From positions 186,001 through 250,000 of the forward strand of contig CAVUHO010000010.1 in the NCBI GenBank assembly GCA_963741385.1: 64,000 nt of DNA, written 5' to 3'. Under the pieces are notes generated by a model. It did no database searches. It had not been told where the DNA came from and was given only the letters and a program-made list of their open reading frames with translations. A program made the position numbers and the translations under genes. This DNA is from Sulfomarinibacter sp963741385. GTDB taxonomy: Bacteria > Acidobacteriota > Thermoanaerobaculia > Thermoanaerobaculales > Sulfomarinibacteraceae. Of the stretch, positions 44,844 through 54,300 are shown piece by piece; the first letter of the stretch is position 1; each line of letters begins with the position of its first letter.

Positions 44844-46715
44844 ATGCTGGATCGAATCGGCCATTACCGCATCGTCGCCGAGCTCGGCCGCGGCGGCATG
44901 GGTGTCGTCTACAAGGCGCACGAGGAATCGCTCAATCGCTTCGTCGCGCTCAAGGTCCTCGGCGAGCACCTTACCGAAGATCCCGCCCACGTGGAGAGGT
45001 TCCTGCGAGAGGCGCAGAGCGCGGCCCGCCTCAACCACCCCAACATCGTCCAGATCTACGCCGTCAGCCAGGACGCAGGCCGCCACTATTTCGCCATGGA
45101 GTACGTCTCGGGCCAGAGCCTGCAGCAGATTCTCCGTTCGAAGGGGACGCTCGATTCGATCCAGGCGGCACGGATCGTGCTGCAAACCGCCTCCGGTCTG
45201 CAGGCGGCCCACGAACAGGGCATCATCCACCGCGACATCAAACCGGCCAATCTGATGATCGACGAGCGCGGACTGGTCAAGATCGCCGATTTCGGTCTCG
45301 CACTGATGACCGCGGCGGTGTCCCGATTGACCGCCACCGGCATGTTCATGGGCACCCCGGGTTACCTGTCGCCAGAGCAGTGTCTCGATCTGAATATCGA
45401 CCACCGCACCGACATCTACTCGCTCGGGGTCACCCTCTTCGAGGCGCTCAGCGGCAAGACCCCGTTCACCGGCGACAGCCCGCTGGCGCTGTTGCGGCAG
45501 ATCATCGACGTCGAGCCACCCGATCTCGCCGATCTCAAACCGGATGTCGATCCCGCGCTCCGTTCTCTGGTGCAGCGCATGATGGCCAAGGACCGGGACC
45601 TCAGGATCTCGAGCTGCGCTGAACTGGTCGGCCCGCTCGAGGCCTTTCTCGCGTCCAAAGGGGCGACCGGCAGCCTCGTCGAACGTCTTGCGGTCTCCTC
45701 CTCCGGCAGCGCGCCACCGCCACCACCGCCCAGCGCTCCGATCGAGGAGCTCGACTCGGGTCCGACCATGGCCGTTTCGGGCGACCTGCCTGACCCCGGC
45801 GCGCCACCGGTGACCAAACCTGCCGCCGATTACCAGGCTCCGGTGGTGGAATCGGCGCCGCTGCCGAGCCCGCCTTCAGGGGGAGGGCGAAAAATCGCCA
45901 TCGTGGCCGCACTGGTGGTGCTCCTGGGGCTTGCTGCGGTGGTCGCGGGCGGGGTGTTTGCGTGGCGTTCCGGGCTCTTCGGGTTCGCCAAGGCGGCCTC
46001 TGACTCCACCCGCCGGCAGGCGTCGTCCGCCGCGCTCGTCACCGAAACACCGGCCGACGCGACTGCGGAGACTCCGGACGACTCGTCCGTGACCGCTGCC
46101 GGCACCACTGCGGCCGGCGGCGGGCAGCCGCCGGCGGCCACTCCGGTCATCCCGGCGCGGCCCACCCCCGCGTCGGTTGAGAAACTCAAACCTGAAGCGA
46201 CGGCGAACCAACCTCGGGCGAACCGAGACGACACGGCACGCGAACCGCTCGGCCCGCCGCCGGTGGCCGCACCGCCGCCCGATGGAACGGTGGTAATAGC
46301 AGTCGGAGATCAGCTGCTGGCGGGAGAGGCCGAAGCCTTCATGGAGAGCGCTCTTGCAAGGGCCGGAGTCCCGCTGGTCGACGAGGGCGCAATACCGGGG
46401 ATCAGCGGCTTGATCGGCAGCGGGGAGATTCCTCGCCCCGGCGAGGTCCACGCCATGCTCAAGCCGTACGTCCGCAATCTCGTGATGATCCGCGTCGAGT
46501 ACCTGGGCGAGCGGCCGCTTATGTACATGGGTCAGCGGGACGTGGCCTTCCAGGCACGGGTCACGGTGGTGGCCATCGACGTGCAGAGCGGCAACGCCAT
46601 CGACCCACCGGCGAGATTCCGCGTCGAGTACACCCACCTCAACGCCGAACGTGTCGTGGAGAAGGAGTTCCGCCAGCCCACATTCGACATTGTCGATCGC
46701 CTCAAACGACAATGA
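44844..46715 (+). CDS. Receptor-like serine/threonine protein kinase (Hanks type)
   Basis: This is a transmembrane kinase of 623 residues. The kinase domain (about 8-270) has GRGGMG (15-20), K37, HRDIKPAN with D131, DFG (149-151) and GTPGYLSPEQ. A Pro/Ala-rich linker follows. A transmembrane helix at about 349-372 and a second low-complexity linker lead to a C-terminal extracytoplasmic domain (about 475-620). That domain begins VVIAVGDQLLAGEAEAFMES and is not a PASTA, PQQ or TPR type I know. All catalytic residues are kept, so it should be active. Substrates are unknown. Confidence 0.93.
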   Translation: MLDRIGHYRIVAELGRGGMGVVYKAHEESLNRFVALKVLGEHLTEDPAHVERFLREAQSAARLNHPNIVQIYAVSQDAGRHYFAMEYVSGQSLQQILRSKGTLDSIQAARIVLQTASGLQAAHEQGIIHRDIKPANLMIDERGLVKIADFGLALMTAAVSRLTATGMFMGTPGYLSPEQCLDLNIDHRTDIYSLGVTLFEALSGKTPFTGDSPLALLRQIIDVEPPDLADLKPDVDPALRSLVQRMMAKDRDLRISSCAELVGPLEAFLASKGATGSLVERLAVSSSGSAPPPPPPSAPIEELDSGPTMAVSGDLPDPGAPPVTKPAADYQAPVVESAPLPSPPSGGGRKIAIVAALVVLLGLAAVVAGGVFAWRSGLFGFAKAASDSTRRQASSAALVTETPADATAETPDDSSVTAAGTTAAGGGQPPAATPVIPARPTPASVEKLKPEATANQPRANRDDTAREPLGPPPVAAPPPDGTVVIAVGDQLLAGEAEAFMESALARAGVPLVDEGAIPGISGLIGSGEIPRPGEVHAMLKPYVRNLVMIRVEYLGERPLMYMGQRDVAFQARVTVVAIDVQSGNAIDPPARFRVEYTHLNAERVVEKEFRQPTFDIVDRLKRQ

Positions 46716-46799
46716 GGTGACCACGGCGCCGGCCGCAGGCGGCGGACCCGACGCCGACCGCGGAGTCACCGAGCAGGGCGAGGACGCGGTGCTGTTCAA

Positions 46800-46978
46800 T
46801 TGAACCACGGGCCTTGCGCTATGGGCTTCGGGCTTTGCCTCGCGAAAGCTTGAATCCACCACTGTTCGGTGCCCGATTTCGGTGTCGTTCGGCGCACCAG
46901 CCCACACTCCACGGCTCAAAGTTCAAAGCGCACGGCTCATAGCTCATGGCCCCGGGGCGGGTGGGCGGGTGGGTGGGA
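46800..46978. repeat. Low-complexity intergenic sequence
   Basis: No gene is visible between the kinase and the convergent peptidase gene. The gap has GGGCCTTGCGCTATGGGCTT, CACGGCTCAAAGTTCAAAGC and CACGGCTCATAGCTCATGGC, short words repeated with drift, ending in GGGGCGGGTGGGCGGGTGGG next to the peptidase stop. Confidence 0.5.
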
Positions 46979-46980
46979 AA

Positions 46981-47673
46981 TCAGTCCCGACGCCCGCCGA
47001 GAATGCCCGAACGCACCAAGAAGTACAGCAGGGTCGCCAGGGACGAAGCCACCGCCGCCACATAGGTCATGGCCGCGGCGTTGAGCACCTTGTCCATGCC
47101 ACGGCGTTCATTGGTGCCGACGATGCCTTGCTGCACGACCAGCGCCTTGGCGCGGTTGGAGGCGTCGAACTCCACCGGCAGGGTGACCAGCTGGAAGAGC
47201 AGGACTGCCGAGAACAGCACGGCACCGACCAGCACCATGTTCTGCGATGACATGAAGAGCCCGATGAGCATCACGAAGTAGCCGAGGTTCGAGCCGATGC
47301 CCGCAGTCGGCACCAGCAAGGACCGCAGCTTGAGCGGTCCGTAGTGTTGAGCGTGCTGGATGGCGTGGCCGGATTCGTGGGCGGCGATCCCGACCGCTGC
47401 CAGCGACCGCGAGTCGTAGACCCCGTCCGACAGGGCCAACGACTTATTGACCGGGTTGTAGTGGTCCGAGAGCATGCCGCGCGAGCGGGTGATCGTGACG
47501 TCGCGGATGCCGGCCCCTTCGAGCAGGCGGGCGGCGGCCTCGGCGCCGCTCATGCCCGACGACACCGGCACTTTGGAATATTTCTTGAAGTTGGCCTTGG
47601 TTCGCCAGCTCGCCCACAGCGAGAAGATGAACGCCGGCGCGATAAAGAGGAAATACATCGGATCGAACATCAT
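46981..47673 (-). CDS. YugP-type membrane zinc metallopeptidase (PF04298)
   Basis: This membrane protein of 230 residues has an N-terminal helix (MYFLFIAPAFIFSLWASW), a cytoplasmic or periplasmic zinc domain with AAHESGHAIQHAQHY (HExxH), and several C-terminal helices (LGYFVMLIGLF, LVGAVLFSAVLLFQL, YVAAVASSLATLLYFL). LPVEFDASNRAKALV is a family hallmark. The ATG at 47673 lies 7 nt after GGAGG. Peptidase activity is predicted from the motif, while the substrates of this family are poorly known. Confidence 0.9.
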   Translation of the reverse strand: MMFDPMYFLFIAPAFIFSLWASWRTKANFKKYSKVPVSSGMSGAEAAARLLEGAGIRDVTITRSRGMLSDHYNPVNKSLALSDGVYDSRSLAAVGIAAHESGHAIQHAQHYGPLKLRSLLVPTAGIGSNLGYFVMLIGLFMSSQNMVLVGAVLFSAVLLFQLVTLPVEFDASNRAKALVVQQGIVGTNERRGMDKVLNAAAMTYVAAVASSLATLLYFLVRSGILGGRRD

Positions 47674-47806
47674 GTCGCAGCCTCCAACGGCGCGGTCAGT
47701 CGAAACGCTCAGGCGCCGCACCACATACTACCGCCAATCGTCACAGAATATTTCCTCGCGCCACGGCGTTCGAGGCGGTACCATCCCAGCCGGAGAAGGA
47801 GGGCTC

Positions 47807-49078
47807 GTGGCATCTCGAATCGGTGGTTTTCGCACGCATCTGCTGATCTTTGTCGCCGTTCTCGCGGCTGCGCTCGCGGTCTTTTCGATGTTCGGCGGGG
47901 CCGAGATCGCGATCGGCAACGTCGTTCTCCGGGCTCAGAACGGCGCATCCTACGCTCTCGCCCCACCGCCGGCCTCCGCTCTCGAGGCGGCGCCATTCGA
48001 GGTCACCGGGGAGGTGGTGTTCGACGGACTCCCCAGAAATGTCATCGTCATTCTCGGTGACGGCATGGGCATCGGGGCAGTCAGCTCCGCTTCCCATCTA
48101 CTGTCTCCGCCCGGCGTTCCGCTGGCCATGGAACGGGCGCCGGTCGTCGGTCTGATGCACACCTGGGCGGCCGACATCCTCGCTACCGACTCGGCCGCCG
48201 CCGCGACCGCCATGGCCACGGGCTTCAAGACCGACAAGGGCACGCTCGGTCTGCGGCCCGACGGCCGTACGGTGCTGAACATCTTCGAAGCGGCGCGCGG
48301 TGCGGGTTTCGCCACCGCTGTCGTAACGACCTCCGGCCTCGCGGACGCGACGCCCGGGGGGTTTTTGACGCACGTCGCTTCTCGCAACGACTACGATCAG
48401 GTGCTGATACAGGTGCTCGACTCGCGAACCGACGTTCTGATCGGCGGTGACTGGTCGGGCTACCCCAAGGCCCGGCGTCACCGTGCCTACCGCGAGATCG
48501 TCGAGGACATCGAAGCCCAAGGCGCCGCGCGCGGGTACTCCGTCACCCGCAATCCGGAGGGGCTGAAGACGGCAAGCGTGCCGCTGCTCGCGCTGTTTCC
48601 GCCCCGTCCCGAGACGCCACTTCAGAACGGACCGCCGTTGGTCGAAACGGCCGCGTGCGCCCTCGATCTCCTGGATGGCGGGGACCGACCGTTCCTCGCC
48701 CTCATCGAAACCGAGGCCACCGACGAGGCTGCCCACGCCAACGACATGGCTGCGCTCCTCGAAGCCATGCGCGAGCTCGACGACACCGTGGCGATGGTGC
48801 TCGCACGTGCCGCCTCGCGCAACGACACCCTCGTCGTGGTGGTCGCCGATCACGAGACGAGCGGGCCCCACCTGCTCGATGGTTGGTACGACCGCGGGCG
48901 GGTCGTCGTGCGGTGGGCCCACGAGTACCACTCGTCGCAACTGGTGCCGGTTTTCGCCTTCGGGCCCGGTTCGGGTGCGTTCTCCGGGGTCTTTGACAAC
49001 ACCCAGTTCGGGGTCCGGATCGCACGGCTGCTCGACCTGCAGGACTTCCCACAATTGGCCGATTCTTTGCCGAATTGA
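47807..49078 (+). CDS. Alkaline phosphatase
   Basis: This secreted or membrane-anchored phosphomonoesterase has 423 residues. An N-terminal hydrophobic segment (11-29, HLLIFVAVLAAALAVFSMF) serves as signal or anchor. VIVILGDGMGIGAVSSA gives the first metal Asp (D85), ATDSAAAATAMATG carries the catalytic Ser129, ETEATDEAAHANDM gives Glu/Asp/His metal ligands and VVADHETSG another Asp-His pair. GTG at 47807 follows GGAGGGCTC. Divergent from the YugP gene. Confidence 0.9.
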   Translation: MASRIGGFRTHLLIFVAVLAAALAVFSMFGGAEIAIGNVVLRAQNGASYALAPPPASALEAAPFEVTGEVVFDGLPRNVIVILGDGMGIGAVSSASHLLSPPGVPLAMERAPVVGLMHTWAADILATDSAAAATAMATGFKTDKGTLGLRPDGRTVLNIFEAARGAGFATAVVTTSGLADATPGGFLTHVASRNDYDQVLIQVLDSRTDVLIGGDWSGYPKARRHRAYREIVEDIEAQGAARGYSVTRNPEGLKTASVPLLALFPPRPETPLQNGPPLVETAACALDLLDGGDRPFLALIETEATDEAAHANDMAALLEAMRELDDTVAMVLARAASRNDTLVVVVADHETSGPHLLDGWYDRGRVVVRWAHEYHSSQLVPVFAFGPGSGAFSGVFDNTQFGVRIARLLDLQDFPQLADSLPN

Positions 49079-49155
49079 CCGATTTCGACGGTTCTGATAG
49101 GGTTTCTGCCGTTCAGACCGCCGGTCGGGCGGCAAACCACTGTCAAGGACACACG

Positions 49156-49350
49156 ATGACGATTCTCGACGGTCTCAAACGACTCCTCCTCGGGCCCGAG
49201 CAGCAGGCGACCCCGGCGCTCGGCCGCAACGACCGCTGCTGGTGCGGTTCGGACAAGAAGTACAAGGCGTGCCACCTCGCCGCCGACAACCGCAAACGCA
49301 TGGCCGAGCGCAGCACCGCCGGCGCCGCCCCTCAGCGCGGGATGTTTTAG
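49156..49350 (+). CDS. SEC-C motif protein
   Basis: This small protein of 64 residues consists mainly of a SEC-C zinc motif, GRNDRCWCGSDKKYKACHLA (about 23-42), as at the end of SecA. The flanks are basic. It may bind zinc and nucleic acid or ribosomes. ATG at 49156 follows AAGGA by 6 nt. An in-frame ATG at 49075 is not supported. Confidence 0.8.
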   Translation: MTILDGLKRLLLGPEQQATPALGRNDRCWCGSDKKYKACHLAADNRKRMAERSTAGAAPQRGMF

Positions 49351-49408
49351 CCCGCATCTTTCAGGAGTATTCGAGCCACCCTGCGTGTTGGTCCATAGGG
49401 AGCACACC

Positions 49409-50380
49409 ATGGCCGACATGAAGGTTCTCGAAGATTTTCCGCACAACCACGGCGCCGGGGCCCTCGACGAGGTGCTGACCGGGGTGGTCGGCGAACTGCT
49501 GGCGCAGGGCGACGAGCTCGCGACGCCGTTGCGCAAGACATTCACAGGTCACCCGCTGCCTTCCCGCACCGAGGTGGTCGAGATGGTGGACCTCCTGCGG
49601 TCGGTGATCTTCCCCGGCTACGTCGGCAACCGCGACGTCACCGAGGAGAGCCTCGGCTTCCACCTCGGCGCGGGCCTCCACCGCGCATCACTGATCATGG
49701 TCGACGAGATCCACCGCGGCCTGTGCTTCGCCTGCGCGCGCGAGAAAAGCGGCCGAACGCCGGAGCTGTGTCTTGGTCGCGCCAAGAGCATCACCGCCGA
49801 TTTTCTGCGCCGGCTGCCCGAGGTCCGGCGCAAGCTCGCCCTCGATGCGGTCGCGGCGTATGAGGGCGACCCCGCCGCACCGAGCCCGTCGGAGGCCATC
49901 TTCTGCTACCCCGGCGTCCTCGCCATCACCTGCCACCGCATCGCCCACGAGCTGTATCTCGCCGAGGTGCCTCTGATCCCCCGCATCATCTCCGAGCACG
50001 CCCACAGCCTCACCGGCATCGACATCCACCCCGGCGCCGCCATCGGCGACAGCTTCTTCATCGACCACGGCACGGGCGTCGTGATCGGCGAAACCGCGAC
50101 GATCGGCAACCGCGTCCGGATCTACCAGGGGGTGACCCTGGGCGCCAAGAGCTTCCCTCTCGACGATCACGGCAATCCGATCAAGGGCATCCCGCGCCAT
50201 CCGACGATCGAGGACGATGTCACGATCTACTCCGGCGCCACCATTCTCGGCACCGTGACCATCGGCAGGGGCGCCGTCATCGGCGGCAACGTGTGGCTGA
50301 CCCGCAGCGTTCCACCGGGCGGAACCATCTCCCAGACGCGGCCCACCTCCGAGCGCTTTCAGGACGGCGGAGGGATTTGA
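49409..50380 (+). CDS. cysE: Serine O-acetyltransferase
   Basis: CysE acetylates serine with acetyl-CoA, the first committed step of cysteine synthesis. It has 323 residues. An N-terminal helical region leads to a left-handed beta-helix with hexapeptide repeats: GIDIHPGAAIGDSFFIDHGT, GVVIGETATIGNRVRIYQGV, VTIYSGATILGTVTIGRGAV. The ATG at 49409 lies 6 nt after AGGGAG. The longer N-terminus resembles the SatA/EpsC-like group with a helical extension. No cysK is adjacent. Confidence 0.93.
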   Translation: MADMKVLEDFPHNHGAGALDEVLTGVVGELLAQGDELATPLRKTFTGHPLPSRTEVVEMVDLLRSVIFPGYVGNRDVTEESLGFHLGAGLHRASLIMVDEIHRGLCFACAREKSGRTPELCLGRAKSITADFLRRLPEVRRKLALDAVAAYEGDPAAPSPSEAIFCYPGVLAITCHRIAHELYLAEVPLIPRIISEHAHSLTGIDIHPGAAIGDSFFIDHGTGVVIGETATIGNRVRIYQGVTLGAKSFPLDDHGNPIKGIPRHPTIEDDVTIYSGATILGTVTIGRGAVIGGNVWLTRSVPPGGTISQTRPTSERFQDGGGI

Positions 50381-50392
50381 TGCTGACGCATC

Positions 50393-50427
50393 AGAATTTT
50401 GAATTCTCAATTTTGAATTTTGAATTC
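50393..50427. repeat. GAATTTTGAATTCTCAATTT array after cysE
   Basis: A period-8 to 9 AT-rich variant of the octamer family lies 12 bp after the cysE stop. It resembles the array after nrdJ at 6060. Confidence 0.65.
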
Positions 50428-50495
50428 CGCCCACCCTCCCACCGACGGGAACGACTCAAACGGAAACTCCAGGGGTCGAGGCCCATACACCCCAC

Positions 50496-50605
50496 TGTCA
50501 TCCCGACCGAGCGAACCCGGTGAGCGAGTGGAGGGATCTCTGCGGCTCGCCGCAATCTCTCAGATCCCTCCGCTGCGGCCCTCCGGGCCTGCGGTCGGGA
50601 TGACA
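50496..50605. repeat. CATCCCGACCGA hairpin element (convergent intergenic)
   Basis: TGTCATCCCGACCG (50496-50509) pairs with CGGTCGGGATGACA (50592-50605). Inner GGAGGGATCT and AGATCCCTCCG arms also match. It lies between the ends of cysE and the convergent nfuA, the same situation as 42648-42729. Confidence 0.75.
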
Positions 50606-50671
50606 GGTTGGAAACCCGCCCCGCTATTGTGAGGTGTCGAGAGGGCGGCGGATCTGCCGGCCGCCCACGGG

Positions 50672-51244
50672 TCACCGCGCGTAGTACGGGTTGCTGCCCG
50701 AGGCGTGGTCGGTGTCGTCAAGCACCCTCTTGATCTCGGGGACCTCCTGCAGGATGGCCGTCTCGATGCCGTCCTTCAGGGTCACCTTGGACATGCCGCA
50801 GCCCTGGCACCCACCGCCGAACTGGATCATGGCGGCGTCGCCCTCGACCCCCAGAAGCTCGACCCACCCGCCGTGGCCGGCCAGCGAAGGGGCGATCCGT
50901 TCGTCGATGACCTTCTGCACCTTCTGCGCCAACGGGTCGTCCCACGTCACCACCGCCTGCGGGTTTTCGAACATGAAACCCGAGCCGCGGACATCGGTGA
51001 CGAAATCCACCTTTGTGCCTTCGACGCTCTCCGCGGTCTGCGGATCGAGGTAGACGTTGAAGGCCTCCTGGTCCACCACCGCGTCCTTTTCCGAGGTCTC
51101 TCCCTCCATGACCAGGGACAGCTCGTACTGGAAGCGATGGCGGCCCTGGCGGTGCGCCACGACGCGCACGCCGAGGCAGGAACCCTCGGCCATGTTCATA
51201 TACTCGCGGACCTTCTGCCGCGCGTTTTCGGTGAATATGATCAT
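50672..51244 (-). CDS. nfuA: Fe/S biogenesis protein NfuA
   Basis: This Fe-S carrier of 190 residues has a degenerate HesB/IscA N-terminal domain (about 1-95, without its cysteines) and a C-terminal NifU domain with GGCQGCGMSKVTLKDGIE (CxxC about 150-153) that holds a [4Fe-4S] cluster across a dimer. The ATG at 51244 follows AAGGAG by 6 nt. The many Fe-S proteins of the window would be natural clients. A GAAACGTT tandem repeat lies just upstream. Confidence 0.93.
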   Translation of the reverse strand: MIIFTENARQKVREYMNMAEGSCLGVRVVAHRQGRHRFQYELSLVMEGETSEKDAVVDQEAFNVYLDPQTAESVEGTKVDFVTDVRGSGFMFENPQAVVTWDDPLAQKVQKVIDERIAPSLAGHGGWVELLGVEGDAAMIQFGGGCQGCGMSKVTLKDGIETAILQEVPEIKRVLDDTDHASGSNPYYAR

Positions 51245-51295
51245 CGCTCTCTCCTTTCGGCGCCGACCGGCGCCGCGGCACCATCGTACCAGAGT

Positions 51296-51331
51296 TCGTT
51301 GAAACGTTAAAACGTTGAAACGTTGAACGTT
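51296..51331. repeat. GAAACGTT tandem repeat
   Basis: Four imperfect units of (G)AAACGTT with period about 10 lie between nfuA and the end of the peptidase gene. The last unit touches the peptidase stop codon (51330). Confidence 0.75.
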
Positions 51332-54300
51332 ATCTCGCACCCAACGTGACTGTGAACTCGAGCTGCCCACCGTCGCGAAGGGCGATCACGGTCACCTCGT
51401 CGCCGGGTTCGCGGGCCTTGAGCAGTGCCGAGTACGAGCGGAGATCGGCGACCGGTTCGCCGTCAAACGCCACGATGACGTCGCCCGCGAGGATCCCCGC
51501 CGATTCGGCGGCCGAACCGGGCATCACCTGCTGGACGCGCACGCCCTGGCCCTCGAAACCGAAATCGGGCATGGTGCCGAGGCTGGCCCGGCGCTCGCCC
51601 TCGTGGGGGTCGGCCGCCGCGGAGCCCCCGCCGGTTCCGGCGATGGTCACGGTCAGCGCCTCGGTGCGTTCAGCCAGGTAGCCCACGGCCTCGTGCGCCG
51701 ACTCGGTCACCACAACCAGACCCTCGGCGTCGATGGTCGCAACGGTATCAGTCGGACGGTGGTAGTCGGCGGTCGGCCCGGTGAAGAGCTGCACCGCCGG
51801 GATGCCGCGCTCGATGCAGGCCACCTGATCGGAGGCGTCGAGGGGCTCGGACACGACCGAGATCGGAGCGCCCGTGGTGTAGCCCACGCCCATGAAGATG
51901 AAGCGCCACTCGCGGGCCGAGTCGGCGTTGAGGACGTAGAGCTTGCCGTCGGCCAGCCGCCCGACCGTGTCGAGGTTGACGCACGCAAACGGCTGCACCT
52001 CGGGCGGCAAGGTGCTCAGGAGATGGCGGGATCCCAGCAGCCCGGCCTCTTCGCCCGTCACCACCGCGAACACCACCGGGCGCGGCCGCGGCGGTTCGGC
52101 CGCCATGGTGCGGGCGAGCTCGAGCAGCACGGCCACGCCGGAAGCGTTGTCGTCGGCCCCGGGGTGGACCATGCCCTCGTTGCCCGCGCGGACATCCGGC
52201 CACCCGGTGCCGAGATGATCGATGTGGGCCAGCACCACCACCGGCTGACGGTCGAGGGCCGGATCGGTCCCCGGGATCCTCGCCACCAGGTTGACCAGTG
52301 CCATCTCGCGTTCAGGGTCACCGCCCCGCCAGCTCCACGCCTGGCGGAAACCGTCCCCCCCTGCCGGTTGGAGCCCGCCGTCGCGCAAGCTCTGCTCGGC
52401 GATCGAGGTCGCCCGAGCGAGACCGTCACTGCCGAGCCCGCGACCTTCGAGCCCCGGATCGGCGAGGGCGGCAACCGTGCGACCCAACACCTCGGCGTCA
52501 TAGGCCGGTGGAAGTTCGGCCAACGGCGCCCTTGGCGGCAGGTGCAGTGCCGGCATCGGGCCGTCCGTCAGATTGCGCACCAGGGGCGAAGACAGAGGGT
52601 GCCACATCCCCTTGGCGACGTTGTCGGGCTCGGGGCCGCGAAACCCGAGGTATGAATACCGGGTGTAGTGGGGCAACTTGCGCGCGAGACCCGGGATGGC
52701 GACCGCGGGTGAGGCGGCGACCCAGCCCACCGCGGCCTCGGGATCACCGGTCGAGCGGGCCACCATCACCACCGAGTGTTGGGCGCGGGGCAGCCGGTCG
52801 TCGCCCACCGCCACCTCCTCGTCGCCAACCACGACGCCCTGGTCGGCCAGCCGGCCCGCGATCTCGGCGGCAAAACGGTTGTCCCAACCGAGGACCCACG
52901 CGGACCCGGCCGGCAGCTCGTCGATCTCGCCGTCGATCACCACCCGCGGTTCGGCCGGTCGCGCCCAATCAACGGCCAACTGCCGCCACGCCGCCAGTTC
53001 GTCCTCGGCCGCCTCGCCGGGCAGAATGAAGAGCGGGTCCTGCGACCCAAAAACTGTGGACAGGGCCGGCGGCACCTCGAACGGGTCGAGACGACGCATG
53101 ACGTCGAAATCCGGGTCCACGTCCACCCGCAAGGGCTTTGCCGGACACGGCACCTCGACGATACAGTCCCGGCCGCAGGTGCCGACCTCGGCCACGATCG
53201 CCTCCTCCCGGCCCTCGACCGTCACCGCCACCGGCACCGAGATCGGATAGGGGTCTTCCTCCTGGACCTGGCGCAGGTGGACGGAGACCCTCCACGGTGC
53301 CTCTCCCGGGGCGCCCTCCTCGGCACGGGCCTCGATGATTTCGATCTGCGGCGCACCGGTCCGCTCCACCCACTCCTGAATGAATGGGCCCCAGTCACCG
53401 CCGGCGGCGTCGGTAAACGCCGCGGCGAGATCCGCAAAGGAGGCGCGGCTGAAGATGTGCTCGCTGTCGAAGAGCGACAGCGCCTCGAGAAAGCTCTCGT
53501 CGCCGACCGACCTCCGGGCCATATGAAAGAGCATCAGGCTCTTGCCGTAGCCGACCGCTTCGGAGGCCGCGGATTGGCGCGAACCGAAGGTTGAGAGCGG
53601 GAAGTCGTCGCCCGCCGACACCATGTCGGTGAACTTCTTGAGGGTCGCGCGGCGGTAGGTGGCGCCCTCGCCGTGCTGCTCGGCAAACAGATGGTCGGCC
53701 ATGTACGCGGTCAGGCCCTCGCACCAGTTGCCGGTTTCGAAGTCCACGTAGACCGAGTTGCCCCACCAGTTGTGGAGCAGCTCGTGCGGGTAGGACGAGG
53801 TGAGGATCCACGGGAAACGGATCACCCTCGGGCCGAGGAGGGTGAAACCGGGCATGCCGTAACCGGTCTCCCAGAAGTTTTCGACCAGGGCGAACGACGC
53901 GTACGGGTACGGCGGGAGCATGCCGTCGTAGAGCTCGAGATAGCGGGCGGTGGCGTCGAGGTAGCGTTGGGCCAGCGCCGGGTCATCCTCGCGGAGAAAC
54001 GCAAAGATCTCGACCCCGCCGGCCATCCGACGGTACTCGTGCCAGGGGCCCGCCACCAGGTAGACCTCCTCGGTCGGATTCCCGAGGCTCCACGCCGTCG
54101 TCCGCAGCCCCTCGCCGTCTCTCTCATGGCGGGTGCGGCGGCCCTGGGACACGACGTCCCACGCTGGTGCGAGCCCGGTGACCGTGAGATCGAATGTCAC
54201 CAGACCGTCGCCGAAGCTGGGCACCCAGAAGCTGGTCCCGGAGAGGAAGACCCCGCTTGCGTCGATGATCCCGGGGGTCTCGGAAAAGCTCCGCTGGTAC

